Below are positions 1-9,062 of a stretch of 42,662 bases of DNA, in pieces; position 1 is the first letter of the stretch; each line of letters starts with the position of its first letter. Source of the DNA: an uncultured Alphaproteobacteria bacterium (GTDB lineage: Bacteria > Pseudomonadota > Alphaproteobacteria > Rhodobacterales > Rhodobacteraceae); the NCBI GenBank assembly GCA_902584635.1, contig CACIAQ010000012.1, forward strand, positions 1-42,662, in the 5' to 3' direction. The notes beneath the pieces were generated by a model. It saw nothing but the letters and a program-made list of their open reading frames with translations. It was not told the origin of the DNA and ran no database searches. A program made the translations under genes and the position numbers.

Positions 1-2
1 AG

Positions 3-896
3 TTTGTTTGTGCTCTAGGAGTTGATTGGATTGGCCTGTCTTTTGTTCAGAGAGCTAAAGATGTTGACGATGTAAAGAAGTTGTTGAATGGAAGGGCTGG
101 GATTATTGCAAAGATTGAGAAACCAGCTGCTGTTGCGGTGTTTGACGATATAATTAATTCTTCTGATGGAATTATGGTTGCACGTGGTGATCTTGGCGTT
201 GAATTACCAATTGAAGCGGTACCACCTATTCAAAAAAGACTAGTGTTGAAGTCACGTCAAATGGGAAAACCTGTTATTGTAGCAACACAGATGATGGAAA
301 GTATGATCCATTCAACAACACCGACCCGAGCTGAAGTTTCGGATGTCGCACAGGCAATATATGATGGTGTCGATGCTGTAATGTTGTCTGCTGAAACTGC
401 TATCGGAGCGCATCCAGAAAAAGTCATACAAGCTGTAGATAAAATTGCAATTGAAACCGAAAAAGATCCACTGTATTTTGAAAATTTGGAGAACTCCAGA
501 ACTGTTTCAAAAGAAGGCGTTTCTAATGCAATAACTGTTGCAGCAAGGGAGGTGGCAGATAACATTAAAGTAAAGGTAATTTGTTGTTTTTCTCATGGTG
601 GAACTACAGCTGAACTTGCATCTAGAGAAAGACCTAGTGCTCCAATAATTGCACTAACACCATACAATGAAACTGCTAGGAAACTGACTTTATTTTGGGG
701 CTTGCATTGTGTAGTCACAACACCAGTTGATAGATTTAAAAGGGCAGTAATGAATGCTGTTAAGGCAGCAATGCTGTTTGAATTTGCGTCTGGAAAAGAT
801 TTGATAATAGTTATTGCGGGGGTGCCATTTAATACCCCAGGATCAACTAACATATTAAGGGTCGTGTCCGTTGACGAAAACTTTGACAATTTTTAA
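3..896 (+). CDS. pyk: Pyruvate kinase, C-terminal part (5' end cut by window edge)
   Basis: Pyruvate kinase makes pyruvate and ATP from phosphoenolpyruvate and ADP, the last step of lower glycolysis. The frame is already open at base 3 and reads ALGVDWIGLSFVQRAKDVD before the first in-window start-like codon, so the gene continues upstream and about 297 residues are present. Visible landmarks are the barrel segment IAKIEKP, the active-site stretch DGIMVARGDLGVELP, the ATQMMESM segment, DAVMLSAETAIG, and the C-terminal domain ending in GVPFNTPGSTN. All are standard for bacterial pyruvate kinases and the reading frame is intact. A possible promoter for rpmI lies in the 80-base gap that follows, so this gene probably ends its own transcript. 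Identification is secure; the N-terminal half cannot be judged. Confidence 0.97.
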   Translation, partial: FVCALGVDWIGLSFVQRAKDVDDVKKLLNGRAGIIAKIEKPAAVAVFDDIINSSDGIMVARGDLGVELPIEAVPPIQKRLVLKSRQMGKPVIVATQMMESMIHSTTPTRAEVSDVAQAIYDGVDAVMLSAETAIGAHPEKVIQAVDKIAIETEKDPLYFENLENSRTVSKEGVSNAITVAAREVADNIKVKVICCFSHGGTTAELASRERPSAPIIALTPYNETARKLTLFWGLHCVVTTPVDRFKRAVMNAVKAAMLFEFASGKDLIIVIAGVPFNTPGSTNILRVVSVDENFDNF

Positions 897-915
897 GGAA
901 AATAGAAAGAAATAC

Positions 916-944
916 TTGTATAGTATTCATAATATCCTTATAAA
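916..944 (+). promoter_or_regulatory. Possible sigma70-type promoter before rpmI-rplT
   Basis: TTGTAT at 916-921 and TATAAA at 939-944 are separated by 17 bases, in the 80-base gap between pyk and rpmI. This matches the usual -35/-10 geometry with a good -10 box and would give a leader of about 25 bases before the rpmI start. AT-rich DNA yields such matches by chance, so this is a prediction only. Confidence 0.4.
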
Positions 945-976
945 CACTTTTGAATAAGTTGTATTGAGATAAACAC

Positions 977-1177
977 ATGCCTAAGATGAAAACGAAATCC
1001 AGTGCAAAAAAGCGGTTTAAAGTGACGGCATCTGGTCGCGTGAAATCGGCACAGGCAGGTAAGAGACACGGGATGATTAAAAGATCGAGCAAGTTCATAC
1101 GAAATGCTAGAGGCACAACGACATTGTGCAAAGCAGACGAGAACATAGTGAAGTCTTACATGCCTTATTCAAGGTAG
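977..1177 (+). CDS. rpmI: 50S ribosomal protein L35
   Basis: L35 is a small basic protein of the large ribosomal subunit. The 66-residue product starts [20 protein letters not shown] and has the family pattern of lysine and arginine clusters ([15 protein letters not shown]). Length is normal for the family. It is followed after 12 bases by rplT, the standard rpmI-rplT pair, and then by pheS and pheT. The infC gene, which precedes this pair in many bacteria, is not next to it here; pyruvate kinase is upstream instead. Confidence 0.98.
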   Translation: MPKMKTKSSAKKRFKVTASGRVKSAQAGKRHGMIKRSSKFIRNARGTTTLCKADENIVKSYMPYSR

Positions 1178-1189
1178 GAGGATTAGTAG

Positions 1190-1552
1190 TTGACTAGAGT
1201 TAAATCAGGGGTTGTAACTCACGCACGGCACCGAAAGATAGTAAAAGCAGCAAAGGGCTATTATGGAGCTAGAAGTAGAAACTTTAGAACTGCAAAACAG
1301 GCTGTGGACAGAGCCATGCAATATGCAACTAGAGATCGAAAGGTTAGAAAAAGAGTGTTTAGAGCACTTTGGATTCAAAGGCTGAATGCAGCTGTAAGAC
1401 AAATAGATGCAAAACTTAATTATTCAAAGTTTATCCATGGGTTGGACAAGGCTGGAATCGATCTCGATAGAAAAGTTCTAGCAGATATCGCGGTACATGA
1501 TCCAAAAGCTTTCGGACAGATAGTGTCGCGAGCGCAAAGCGCACTGAATTAG
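1190..1552 (+). CDS. rplT: 50S ribosomal protein L20
   Basis: L20 is an early-assembling large-subunit protein that binds 23S rRNA; in some bacteria it also represses its own operon. The product is 120 residues, the usual length. Conserved features are the start [17 protein letters not shown], the [15 protein letters not shown] segment, and the C-terminal globular part with LWIQRLNAA and [18 protein letters not shown]. The start is TTG at 1190, supported by a strong AGGAGGA ribosome-binding site at 1176-1182 that overlaps the rpmI stop region, with 7 bases of spacing. No alternative ATG fits the conserved N-terminus. The pair L35-L20 is probably co-transcribed with pheST. Confidence 0.98.
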   Translation: MTRVKSGVVTHARHRKIVKAAKGYYGARSRNFRTAKQAVDRAMQYATRDRKVRKRVFRALWIQRLNAAVRQIDAKLNYSKFIHGLDKAGIDLDRKVLADIAVHDPKAFGQIVSRAQSALN

Positions 1553-1611
1553 TACAACATGACCGATTATGTTCGGTATAATTTGTTTTTCTCAGAACAT
1601 ACGATCTATCT

Positions 1612-2700
1612 ATGAAAGTCGAATCAGAAAACATAAATTTTTTAGATACGATAAAAGCAGCTGAATCAGTTGAAGAACTCGAACTGGCTAGGCTAGGTTT
1701 GCTTGGTAAAAAGGGTGAGGTTACGAACCTTTTAAGATCACTTGGACAGATGAATGAAGACGAGAGAAAATTAAAATCGCCACAATACAATAAACTCAAG
1801 CAGACTTTAGAAGAGGCTATAAAAGAAAAAAGAGAAGCCCTTGTAAATAGAGAGATTGAAAACAGAATGAACTCTGAGTGGTTGGATGTTACACAAGACG
1901 CTAGAGAGATAAATACGGGCTTAATACACCCAGTAAGCAGAGTTACAGAAGAAATAGTATCAATTTTTTCAGACCTCGGATTCTCAGTAGCTGAGGGGCC
2001 TCAAATTGAAAGTGATTGGTATAATTTTGATTCATTAAATATTCCCCCTGATCATCCTGCAAGGCAGGAATTCGATACTTTTTATATCAATCCTGGGGAT
2101 CATAATGGCAATAACAGCAGTTCACCCAACGTACTAAGAACGCACACCAGTCCAGTACAAGTAAGGTTTTTGGAAAAACATGGAGCGCCTTGCAGAATTA
2201 TTGCTCCTGGACGCGTCTATAGATCGGACTATGATCTCACTCATACCCCAATGTTTCATCAGATTGAAGGTTTAGTCGTTGGTGAAGATATCTCTATGTC
2301 AAACTTAAAGTGGGTCTTAATTGAGTTTTGTAAGGCGTTTTTCGAGCTAGATAGCATAGATTTAAGGTTTCGTGCGAGCCATTTTCCTTTCACAGAACCC
2401 TCGGCAGAAGTTGACATCCGATGCTCCTGGGTCGAAAACTCATTAGTTGTTGGTAAGGGTGATGATTGGATGGAAATATTAGGCAGTGGAATGGTACATC
2501 CCAATGTCCTGGAAGCCGCAAAAGTAGACAGCAATAAATTTCAGGGATTTGCTTTTGGAATGGGTATAGATAGGCTTGCAATGCTAAAGTATGGGATGCC
2601 AGATCTCAGATCATTCTTTGCAAATGATATTAGATGGCTAAAGCATTATGGCTTTGCAGTAGAAAAAACCTCCAATCTTTATGACAAGCTTAGCGGATAA
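1612..2700 (+). CDS. pheS: Phenylalanyl-tRNA synthetase alpha subunit
   Basis: PheS carries the class II catalytic core of the (alpha beta)2 enzyme that charges tRNA-Phe. The 362-residue product has an N-terminal coiled-coil region (about residues 1-90), then the catalytic domain with the motif 2 region RVYRSDYDLTHTPMFHQIEG and motif 3 region GFAFGMGIDRLAMLKYG. The substrate-binding segments LRTHTSPVQVR and DWYNFDSLNIPPDHPAR are present. A short polar insertion rich in N, G and S sits just before LRTHTS; alphaproteobacterial PheS proteins often vary there. The gene is 59 bases after rplT and 22 bases before pheT, consistent with one ribosomal protein/synthetase operon. No strong ribosome-binding site is visible before the ATG. 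Confidence 0.98.
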   Translation: MKVESENINFLDTIKAAESVEELELARLGLLGKKGEVTNLLRSLGQMNEDERKLKSPQYNKLKQTLEEAIKEKREALVNREIENRMNSEWLDVTQDAREINTGLIHPVSRVTEEIVSIFSDLGFSVAEGPQIESDWYNFDSLNIPPDHPARQEFDTFYINPGDHNGNNSSSPNVLRTHTSPVQVRFLEKHGAPCRIIAPGRVYRSDYDLTHTPMFHQIEGLVVGEDISMSNLKWVLIEFCKAFFELDSIDLRFRASHFPFTEPSAEVDIRCSWVENSLVVGKGDDWMEILGSGMVHPNVLEAAKVDSNKFQGFAFGMGIDRLAMLKYGMPDLRSFFANDIRWLKHYGFAVEKTSNLYDKLSG

Positions 2701-2722
2701 ACAATAGAGTGAAAGTATTAAT

Positions 2723-5125
2723 ATGAAGTTTTCTTTTTCATGGCTAAAGGATTACCTGGAAACGGATTTGTCTGCTGATGAGGTAGGAGATGTTCTTACA
2801 GACACTGGGTTAGAGGTAGAGTCCCTGATAAATCCCAAAAAGCGTTTGGGGCAGTTATCGGTTGGAGAAGTATTGAAGGTTGATAAACACCCAAATGCTG
2901 ACAAATTAAAGGTATGTGAGGTTAAGTCAAACACAGGAATACTGAATATCGTGTGCGGTGCGCCTAATGTTAGCAAGGGCATGAAAGTGGTGGTTGCGAA
3001 ACCAGGGGATTTTATACCTGGATTAAATATCAATTTAAAACCGTCAAAAATAAGAGATATAAAAAGTGAAGGAATGATGTGTTCCGAAAGAGAATTAGAG
3101 ATTTCAGATGAACATGATGGAATTTTAGAATTACCGCCTGAAACAGAAGTTGGAACTCTATTTTCCGAGCTGTTAGGAGATGAAAAAACAGTTTTTGAAG
3201 TCGCAATCACTCCAAATAGACCAGATGCTTTGGGTATTTTTGGGATTGCAAGAGATTTATCAGCAAGTGGTGTTGGCAATTTACGTGTTACTAAGACACC
3301 TAAGCTTAAAGGAAGTTTTAAGTCACATTTCACGGTAAAGCTTGACAATGGGGTAGCTTCAAAAGGATGCCCTCATTTTGTTGGCAGATACTTAGGTGGA
3401 GTGAAAAATAAGGAATCTCCCCTTTGGCTAAAGCAACGCTTAATAAGCATTGGATTAAATCCAATATCAGCTCTGGTCGATATTACAAACTATTTAACAT
3501 TTGATAGAGGAAGACCACTGCACGTTTTTGACGCTGATAAACTGGTCGGTGGTTTAACAGTCAGAAAATCTCTTAAAGGAGAGAAGTTTCATGCTCTTGA
3601 TGACAAAATCTATGAGCTAGATGATGGAATGATAGTTATAACTGATGAAAAGGAAATTGTATCTCTTGGAGGTATTATAGGAGGTATGAAAAGCGGCGTT
3701 TCAGATGAAACCCAGAACGTAATACTGGAAGCCGCATATTTCGACCCAAAGTCAATAGCATCAACAGGTAGGAAACTTCAAATAAATTCAGAAGCAAGGT
3801 ATCGATTTGAAAGGGGTGTTGATCCTAGTTTCACACTGTCTGGGGCGCATATAGCTACAAAGATGATTTTAGATTTATGTGGAGGGCAGGCATCTGATCT
3901 TATCATTGCTGGAACAGAACTAGCCTTTAAGAAAAAAATTGTATTCAACCCTAAAAAGTTCAATGAACTTATTGGAATAGAGGTGAATAGAGACAGACAA
4001 ATTCAAATTCTGAGTTCTCTTGGTTTTTCAGTCAAGTCTATCGGTGATAATTTTGAAATACTTGTTCCTACGTGGAGACCAGATATTCATGGAGACGTAG
4101 ACATTATAGAAGAAATTGCAAGAATAAATTCATTAGCTAACCTGCCAAGTACTCCGATGGGCAGGAGGGAAGGAGTTTTAAAGCCTCTTTTAACAGACAG
4201 CCAGAGCAGGCAAAACTTGGCTCGAAGAGTTTGCGCTTCTTTAGGATATATGGAATGCCTGTCATACAGTTTTATTGATAAAATATCTGTCGAAAGATTT
4301 AGTAACGAAACCACAAATGAAATAACGTTAATAAATCCTATTAGCAGTGAAATGACGCACATGCGACAATCGCTTTTACCAGGGTTATTGAAAATCGTAG
4401 AAAAAAACCAGGCAAAGGGTATAAAAAATATTGCAATATTCGAGCAAGGCTATTGCTTTGAAAGTAATCAAGTCGGTGATGAAACCTATCAAATTTCCGC
4501 AGTACTTTTAGGTAGTAAGAGCAACTCTAAGCTCTACAAGGAAATAAGATCCTATGATATTTTCGATATAAAAAGAGATATCTATGAATTAATGGGTCAT
4601 TTGAATTTAAAACTAGGTAACCTTAAACTTGAAAGAGATGCTCCAAAATTTCTCCATCCAAAAAGGTCAGCTAGGGTTTTTCTAGGAAATAAGTTAATAG
4701 CGATTTTCGGTGAAATTAATCCACTTATTGCTAAAAATTACGCAATTAGAGAGCGTATTAATTGTTTTACGCTCTTTCTTGACAATATACCCTTCCCAAA
4801 GAAAAGAAAGATTACTAGAGATGCTCTCGTTTTGAGTAGCTTCCAACCAGTTGAACGAGACTTTTCTTTTTTAGTGGATGAAAAAATGGAATATGGAGTT
4901 GTAAAGAGAAATATTATTTCATTGAATAATCCTTTAATGAACTCAATAAGTATTGTTGATGTCTTCCAGGGTGAAAGTGAAAAAAAGGAGAAGAAAAAGT
5001 CACTAACAATAAGGGTTAGGTTTCAGCCTAATGAGAAAACTCTTAATGACGTCGAAATAGAAAAAATGTGTGCAGAAATTATTAGCGAAGTATGCAACAA
5101 AGTTAGCGCAACGTTAAAATCATAA
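2723..5125 (+). CDS. pheT: Phenylalanyl-tRNA synthetase beta subunit
   Basis: PheT provides tRNA binding and editing for the phenylalanyl-tRNA synthetase. The 800-residue length matches bacterial PheT. Domains in order are the N-terminal MKFSFSWLKDYL segment, an EMAP/Arc1-like tRNA-binding domain (about residues 40-150, with HPNADKLKVCEV and IVCGAPNV), the B3/B4 editing region (about 210-390, with ARYRFERGVDP), B5 (about 400-475, ending in VPTWRPDIHGDVDIIEEIAR), the catalytic-like core, and a C-terminal ferredoxin-fold anticodon-binding domain beginning near FQPVERDFSFLV. The frame is uninterrupted. Its stop is only 9 bases from the stop of convergent greA and I see no GC-rich hairpin with a T tract between them. 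Confidence 0.98.
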   Translation: MKFSFSWLKDYLETDLSADEVGDVLTDTGLEVESLINPKKRLGQLSVGEVLKVDKHPNADKLKVCEVKSNTGILNIVCGAPNVSKGMKVVVAKPGDFIPGLNINLKPSKIRDIKSEGMMCSERELEISDEHDGILELPPETEVGTLFSELLGDEKTVFEVAITPNRPDALGIFGIARDLSASGVGNLRVTKTPKLKGSFKSHFTVKLDNGVASKGCPHFVGRYLGGVKNKESPLWLKQRLISIGLNPISALVDITNYLTFDRGRPLHVFDADKLVGGLTVRKSLKGEKFHALDDKIYELDDGMIVITDEKEIVSLGGIIGGMKSGVSDETQNVILEAAYFDPKSIASTGRKLQINSEARYRFERGVDPSFTLSGAHIATKMILDLCGGQASDLIIAGTELAFKKKIVFNPKKFNELIGIEVNRDRQIQILSSLGFSVKSIGDNFEILVPTWRPDIHGDVDIIEEIARINSLANLPSTPMGRREGVLKPLLTDSQSRQNLARRVCASLGYMECLSYSFIDKISVERFSNETTNEITLINPISSEMTHMRQSLLPGLLKIVEKNQAKGIKNIAIFEQGYCFESNQVGDETYQISAVLLGSKSNSKLYKEIRSYDIFDIKRDIYELMGHLNLKLGNLKLERDAPKFLHPKRSARVFLGNKLIAIFGEINPLIAKNYAIRERINCFTLFLDNIPFPKKRKITRDALVLSSFQPVERDFSFLVDEKMEYGVVKRNIISLNNPLMNSISIVDVFQGESEKKEKKKSLTIRVRFQPNEKTLNDVEIEKMCAEIISEVCNKVSATLKS

Positions 5126-5134
5126 TTAATTCAA

Positions 5135-5605
5135 TTATTTATACTTAATCCTAACAATTTCATAGTGTTTAGTTCCTCCTGGGGTGTTGACTTCCACTTC
5201 ATCCCCTTCTTCTTTACCAATCAAAGCTCTAGCAAGAGGTGAGTTTATATTTAGAAGTCCTTCCTCAATATCAGCTTCAGCTTCACCTACAATCTGGTAA
5301 GTAATTTCCTTTTCTGTTTCCTCTAGAAAGAGAGTTGTTTTTGCCCCGAATTTCACAGGTCCACTAAGCTTTGAAACGTCAATTACTTCTGCCAATGATA
5401 TTATAGCTTCCAACTCTTTTATTCTACCCTCAATAAACGACTGTTTTTCTCTTGCTGAATGATACTCAGCATTTTCTGATAAGTCGCCTAGTTCTCGGGC
5501 TTCTGAAATGGCTTTAATAATATTAGGCCGATCATCTGCTTTAAGCTTTCGTAGCTCTTCCTCAAGTCTGCCATATCCAGTTTTTGTTAAAGGAATTTTT
5601 TCCAT
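5135..5605 (-). CDS. greA: Transcription elongation factor GreA
   Basis: GreA enters the secondary channel of RNA polymerase and stimulates transcript cleavage to rescue backtracked complexes. The 156-residue product is full length: an N-terminal coiled coil (residues about 1-75, with the tip region containing [16 protein letters not shown], whose acidic residues are the functional D and E) followed by the FKBP-like C-terminal domain (about 80-156, with [18 protein letters not shown]). The gene is transcribed on its own, convergent with pheT and divergent from ETF-QO. An extended -10 candidate lies about 30 bases upstream of the ATG. Confidence 0.98.
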   Translation of the reverse strand: MEKIPLTKTGYGRLEEELRKLKADDRPNIIKAISEARELGDLSENAEYHSAREKQSFIEGRIKELEAIISLAEVIDVSKLSGPVKFGAKTTLFLEETEKEITYQIVGEAEADIEEGLLNINSPLARALIGKEEGDEVEVNTPGGTKHYEIVRIKYK

Positions 5606-5629
5606 ATTTTATCTTTACACTAAAAGAAA

Positions 5630-5638
5630 GTTATAACA
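5630..5638 (-). promoter_or_regulatory. Possible extended -10 promoter element for greA
   Basis: Read on the minus strand this is TGTTATAAC, a TGn-extended -10 hexamer with five of six consensus bases, lying 25-33 bases before the greA start. The -35 position (TGTAAA at a 17-base spacing) is poor, which is common for extended -10 promoters. Prediction from pattern only. Confidence 0.35.
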
Positions 5639-5695
5639 TTTTTATTTGTTTTTTTACACCTTTATTAAGAAAAAACTATATGTTAGATAATTGAA

Positions 5696-5701
5696 TATAA
5701 T
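5696..5701 (+). promoter_or_regulatory. Possible -10 box for the ETF-QO operon
   Basis: A perfect TATAAT lies 33 bases before the ATG of the ETF-QO gene, in the 129-base divergent spacer shared with greA. No convincing -35 box is found 16-18 bases upstream. A ribosome-binding site-like AGGGG precedes the ATG by about 7 bases. The spacer is otherwise plain AT-rich sequence. Confidence 0.35.
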
Positions 5702-5734
5702 TAACATACGAGTTACGAAGCTAGGGGTACATTA

Positions 5735-7375
5735 ATGAGAGAAAAAATTGAATACGACATAGTCATTGTTGGGGGAGGACCAGCTGGGCTCTCAGCGGCT
5801 ATAAGAGCAAAACAGGCAGATCCTGAGCTTAGTGTTGTTTTGTTAGAAAAAGGGTCAGAGATAGGGTCTCATATTTTATCCGGAGCAGTTTTGGACACTG
5901 TAGGCATAGATATGCTGATACCGAACTGGAAGGAAACAGATATTCCTATTCGCACAAAAGTAAAAGAAGATAATTTCTTCCTTTTGGGTCCTGCCGGACA
6001 GGTTAAGATACCAAATTTTTTCCTTCCCCCACTTATGAATAATCATGGAAATTATATCGTTTCTATGGGAAACGTATGCAGATGGCTTGCAGCAAAAGCA
6101 GAAAGTCTAGGAGTCGATATTTTTCCTGGGATGGCTTGTAGTGACTTAGTATTTGGAGACGCTGGAGAAGTAATTGGAGTTATTGCTGGAGAATTTGGAA
6201 GAGACAAAGAGGGAAAGAAATCGGATACTTATGAACCTGGTATGGAAGTTTTAGGAAAGTATGTTTTGCTTGGTGAAGGTGTGAGAGGATCATTAGCAAA
6301 AATTGTAATCGAAAAATATAAATTAGACTCTGAAAGTGAGCCGCAGAAATATGGACTTGGAATGAAAGAGATTTGGGAGATTGACCCAAAACACCATAAA
6401 GAGGGCAAAGTAATACACTCTATGGGATGGCCTTTAGATAGTAACGCTGGAGGTGGATCTTTCTGTTATCATGCAGAAAATAATCAAATATATTTAGGAT
6501 TTGTTGTACATTTAAATTATGAAAACCCCTATCTTTTTCCTTATATGGAGTTTCAAAAATTTAAACACCACCCCATGATAGAGAAAATGCTAAAGGGAGG
6601 CAAAAGAATATCCTATGGCGCAAGAGCAATTACAGAAGGTGGTTACCAATCAATTCCCAAACTCTCTTTTCCAGGAGGCTTATTGATAGGATGTTCTGGT
6701 GGCCTCGTGAATGTACCTAGAATTAAAGGAAATCATAATGCAATGGTATCTGGGATTTCAGCGGCGGAAATAGCCTGCAAAGCAATAAAAGAAGGCTCGA
6801 AAAATACTAAACTAAGTGAATATGACTCAGTTTTAAAGAATGGGAAAGTCGGTTCAGATTTAAAACTGGTGAAAAATGTTAAGCCAATTTGGTCTCGCTT
6901 CGGTTTGTTAGCGTCATTGACAATTGGTGGAATAGATATGTGGATAGCTAATATCTTCGGGTTTAATATAATGGGTACTATGAAACATGGCAAAAGTGAT
7001 GCAAAAAGTACTAAGCCTGCCAAGAATTTTAGCGAAATTCAGTACTCGAAGCCTGATGGAAAGATCAGTTTTGACAGGCTGACAAATGTGAGTTTTTCTG
7101 GAACTAATCATGAGGAAAACCAGCCCTGCCACCTTTTTTTGAAAAATAAAAATGTTCCAATCAAAAAAAATCTTCCTATTTTTGCTGAGCCAGCCCAAAG
7201 GTATTGTCCAGCAGGCGTTTATGAAGTTCTCGAAAAACGAAAGAATTCTTTTATATTTCAAATAAATCCACAAAATTGTGTGCACTGCAAAACGTGTGAT
7301 ATTAAGGACCCTAGTGAAAATATTACTTGGAAAACGCCACAAGGAGGAGATGGGCCAAATTATCCAAATATGTAG
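5735..7375 (+). CDS. Electron transfer flavoprotein-ubiquinone oxidoreductase (ETF-QO)
   Basis: ETF-QO is a membrane-associated FAD and 4Fe-4S protein that oxidises reduced ETF and passes the electrons to ubiquinone. The 546-residue protein is full length. The FAD-binding Rossmann motif VGGGPAGLSAA lies at about residues 12-22, followed by GSHILSGAVLD and the GEGVRGSLAK segment. The C-terminal iron-sulfur domain has four candidate cluster ligands, Cys491 and the Cys515-Cys518-Cys521 set in NCVHCKTCDIKDP. In this window it would be the membrane acceptor for EtfAB (37.5-39.2 kb) and so for the methylsuccinyl-CoA dehydrogenase at 32.4-34.2 kb. It heads a probable operon with the TPR protein and ispE. 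Confidence 0.97.
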   Translation: MREKIEYDIVIVGGGPAGLSAAIRAKQADPELSVVLLEKGSEIGSHILSGAVLDTVGIDMLIPNWKETDIPIRTKVKEDNFFLLGPAGQVKIPNFFLPPLMNNHGNYIVSMGNVCRWLAAKAESLGVDIFPGMACSDLVFGDAGEVIGVIAGEFGRDKEGKKSDTYEPGMEVLGKYVLLGEGVRGSLAKIVIEKYKLDSESEPQKYGLGMKEIWEIDPKHHKEGKVIHSMGWPLDSNAGGGSFCYHAENNQIYLGFVVHLNYENPYLFPYMEFQKFKHHPMIEKMLKGGKRISYGARAITEGGYQSIPKLSFPGGLLIGCSGGLVNVPRIKGNHNAMVSGISAAEIACKAIKEGSKNTKLSEYDSVLKNGKVGSDLKLVKNVKPIWSRFGLLASLTIGGIDMWIANIFGFNIMGTMKHGKSDAKSTKPAKNFSEIQYSKPDGKISFDRLTNVSFSGTNHEENQPCHLFLKNKNVPIKKNLPIFAEPAQRYCPAGVYEVLEKRKNSFIFQINPQNCVHCKTCDIKDPSENITWKTPQGGDGPNYPNM

Positions 7376-7379
7376 GCTT

Positions 7380-9047
7380 ATGGGAATGTTGTCGCTTAAA
7401 AACTTATTTTTGGGTTTTTCACTATTATGGCATTTTTCGCTTAACGCAGTTTTTGCTAGCTCAGGCTCATATATAGCGGGCCAGTTTGCTGAAAAGGAGG
7501 GGGATTTTAGGAATGCCTCCTACTATTATATAGACATGATATCTAGAGGAGAGACCGAAAGAGAAATTATCAAGAGAAGTATTATTTACTCTGCATTGGC
7601 CGGCAACTTTGAGGTTGCAACAGCGATATCACGCAAAGTTGATGACCTTGAATTAAACTATCCTATAGCTAATTTAATTATTTTCGCCGAGACGATAAAA
7701 AATAGAGAAAATCGTAAAATACTCGCAGCTTTTGAACGACATAAAAATTTTTTTCCAGCAATTTTTCAAAATGTTGCTGAATTTTGGATTTTGATTATTA
7801 ATGATGAAAAAGACAAGGCCTTCAATTTGGTCAATTCGTTAAGTATTAAAAATGAAGTTCAAATGCAAATAATTAATTATAATCAACTATTAGCATATGT
7901 ATATTTGAATGAATATGATCAAGCGAAAACCCTTTATGAGAGTATTGAATTTAGTAATTTTCTTTTTGACTCTGAATCTGCTTTAGCATTGCTGGAATTT
8001 TTTAAAAAAAATAAAGATAGTAAAGTATTCCAAAGCGTGCTCAACAAACTTCGTCTAGCTAGCGATAATTCGTACTATGTGGTCGCGCTCATGGATGAGT
8101 TATCTAACAGTCAGGTTACCAACTCACTTAGAATATCTCCCTATAAGCAGATCGCTGAGGTTTTTTTTCGATGGTCACAATCTGTACAACTTCAAGGGAA
8201 AAATAGTATTAATAAGCCATTCTACCTATCACTGGCCAATTATGCAGACCCTACCAGTTCGTTTTTGAAATTCAAGGTAGCCACTGTTCTTTTCGACACA
8301 GAGAACTATGAGCTATCAAAAGAGATCCTCGATAATTTCTCAAAAGATGATTTGTTCTATATGGATAGTATCGTAGAAAAAACGTATGCTATTGAGCAAC
8401 TAGGTAGTGATGAGTTAGCATTAGAGTATATAGAGAAATTTATTGAAAATGGTATTAAGAATGCCAGATTATTAAAGACTTATGGAAGCCTGCAACGATC
8501 GCAGCGACTATATAAAGAAGCAATAAATTCCTATACTGGAGCAATAGAAGCTGCAAAAATAGAGCAATACACTGAGGCTATATGGCCAATTTTGTTCTTG
8601 CGCGGAATCTCATTTGAACGATCAAAAAATTGGGGTTTAGCGGAAGAAGATTTCACTAGTGCTCTTGAACTAAGCCCCGATCAGCCGCAAATATTGAATT
8701 ATATGGGGTATAGCTTGCTAGAAAGGAAGGAAAAACTCGATCAAGCAATGAGAATGATTTTGTTGGCTGCTGAAAAAGCTCCAGATAGCTATCATATTAT
8801 TGACTCGCTAGGTTGGGCACATTACAAAGTTGGGGATTTTGAAAAAGCTTTGCTATATCTGGAAAGGGCAATGGAGATTGAATCAACCGACCCAATTGTA
8901 AATGATCATTTAGGTGATGTATTGTGGATGTTGGGGCGAAAGAGAGAAGCTAATTTTCAATGGAAAAAGTCACTTTCATTTAATCCAGAACCTGTTGACC
9001 AAAAAAATACCGAAGACAAATTAGAGTTTGGTCTCAAGGTGAAATAA
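7380..9047 (+). CDS. Exported tetratricopeptide-repeat protein
   Basis: The product (about 555 residues from the chosen start) has a hydrophobic N-terminal segment, LFLGFSLLWHFSLNAVFASS, that looks like a signal peptide with cleavage near AVFA-SS. The body is helical with TPR-like repeats; the clearest are in the C-terminal half, for example SFERSKNWGLAEEDFTSALE, LGWAHYKVGDFEKALLYLER and LGDVLWMLGRKREANFQWKK. TPR arrays bind proteins; no catalytic motif is visible and I assign no specific function. The open frame extends back to 7278, inside the ETF-QO gene, but the signal peptide favours ATG at 7380 (or 7386). The order ETF-QO, TPR protein, ispE is a recurring alphaproteobacterial arrangement as far as I know. 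Confidence 0.85.
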   Translation: MGMLSLKNLFLGFSLLWHFSLNAVFASSGSYIAGQFAEKEGDFRNASYYYIDMISRGETEREIIKRSIIYSALAGNFEVATAISRKVDDLELNYPIANLIIFAETIKNRENRKILAAFERHKNFFPAIFQNVAEFWILIINDEKDKAFNLVNSLSIKNEVQMQIINYNQLLAYVYLNEYDQAKTLYESIEFSNFLFDSESALALLEFFKKNKDSKVFQSVLNKLRLASDNSYYVVALMDELSNSQVTNSLRISPYKQIAEVFFRWSQSVQLQGKNSINKPFYLSLANYADPTSSFLKFKVATVLFDTENYELSKEILDNFSKDDLFYMDSIVEKTYAIEQLGSDELALEYIEKFIENGIKNARLLKTYGSLQRSQRLYKEAINSYTGAIEAAKIEQYTEAIWPILFLRGISFERSKNWGLAEEDFTSALELSPDQPQILNYMGYSLLERKEKLDQAMRMILLAAEKAPDSYHIIDSLGWAHYKVGDFEKALLYLERAMEIESTDPIVNDHLGDVLWMLGRKREANFQWKKSLSFNPEPVDQKNTEDKLEFGLKVK

Positions 9048-9062
9048 AGAAGATTGTGAATA

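Noticed and set aside
1431-1799. 122-codon minus-strand frame across the rplT-pheS junction
   Set aside because: It overlaps two certain genes, shows no recognisable motif and would require antisense coding through rplT.
2752-3348. 198-codon open frame on the minus strand inside pheT
   Set aside because: It lies wholly within the well-supported pheT gene, is serine- and proline-rich without family motifs, and is a shadow of the pheT codon pattern.
5110-5150. ATAATT...AATTAT dyad between pheT and greA
   Set aside because: Six AT-only pairs within AT-rich DNA are expected by chance and the hairpin would be unstable.
7278-7379. N-terminal extension of the TPR protein into the ETF-QO gene
   Set aside because: The extension is basic and overlaps the conserved ETF-QO C-terminus; the signal peptide begins at 7380, so the extra codons are read-through of the open frame. 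The AGGAGG at 7342-7347 encodes part of ETF-QO.
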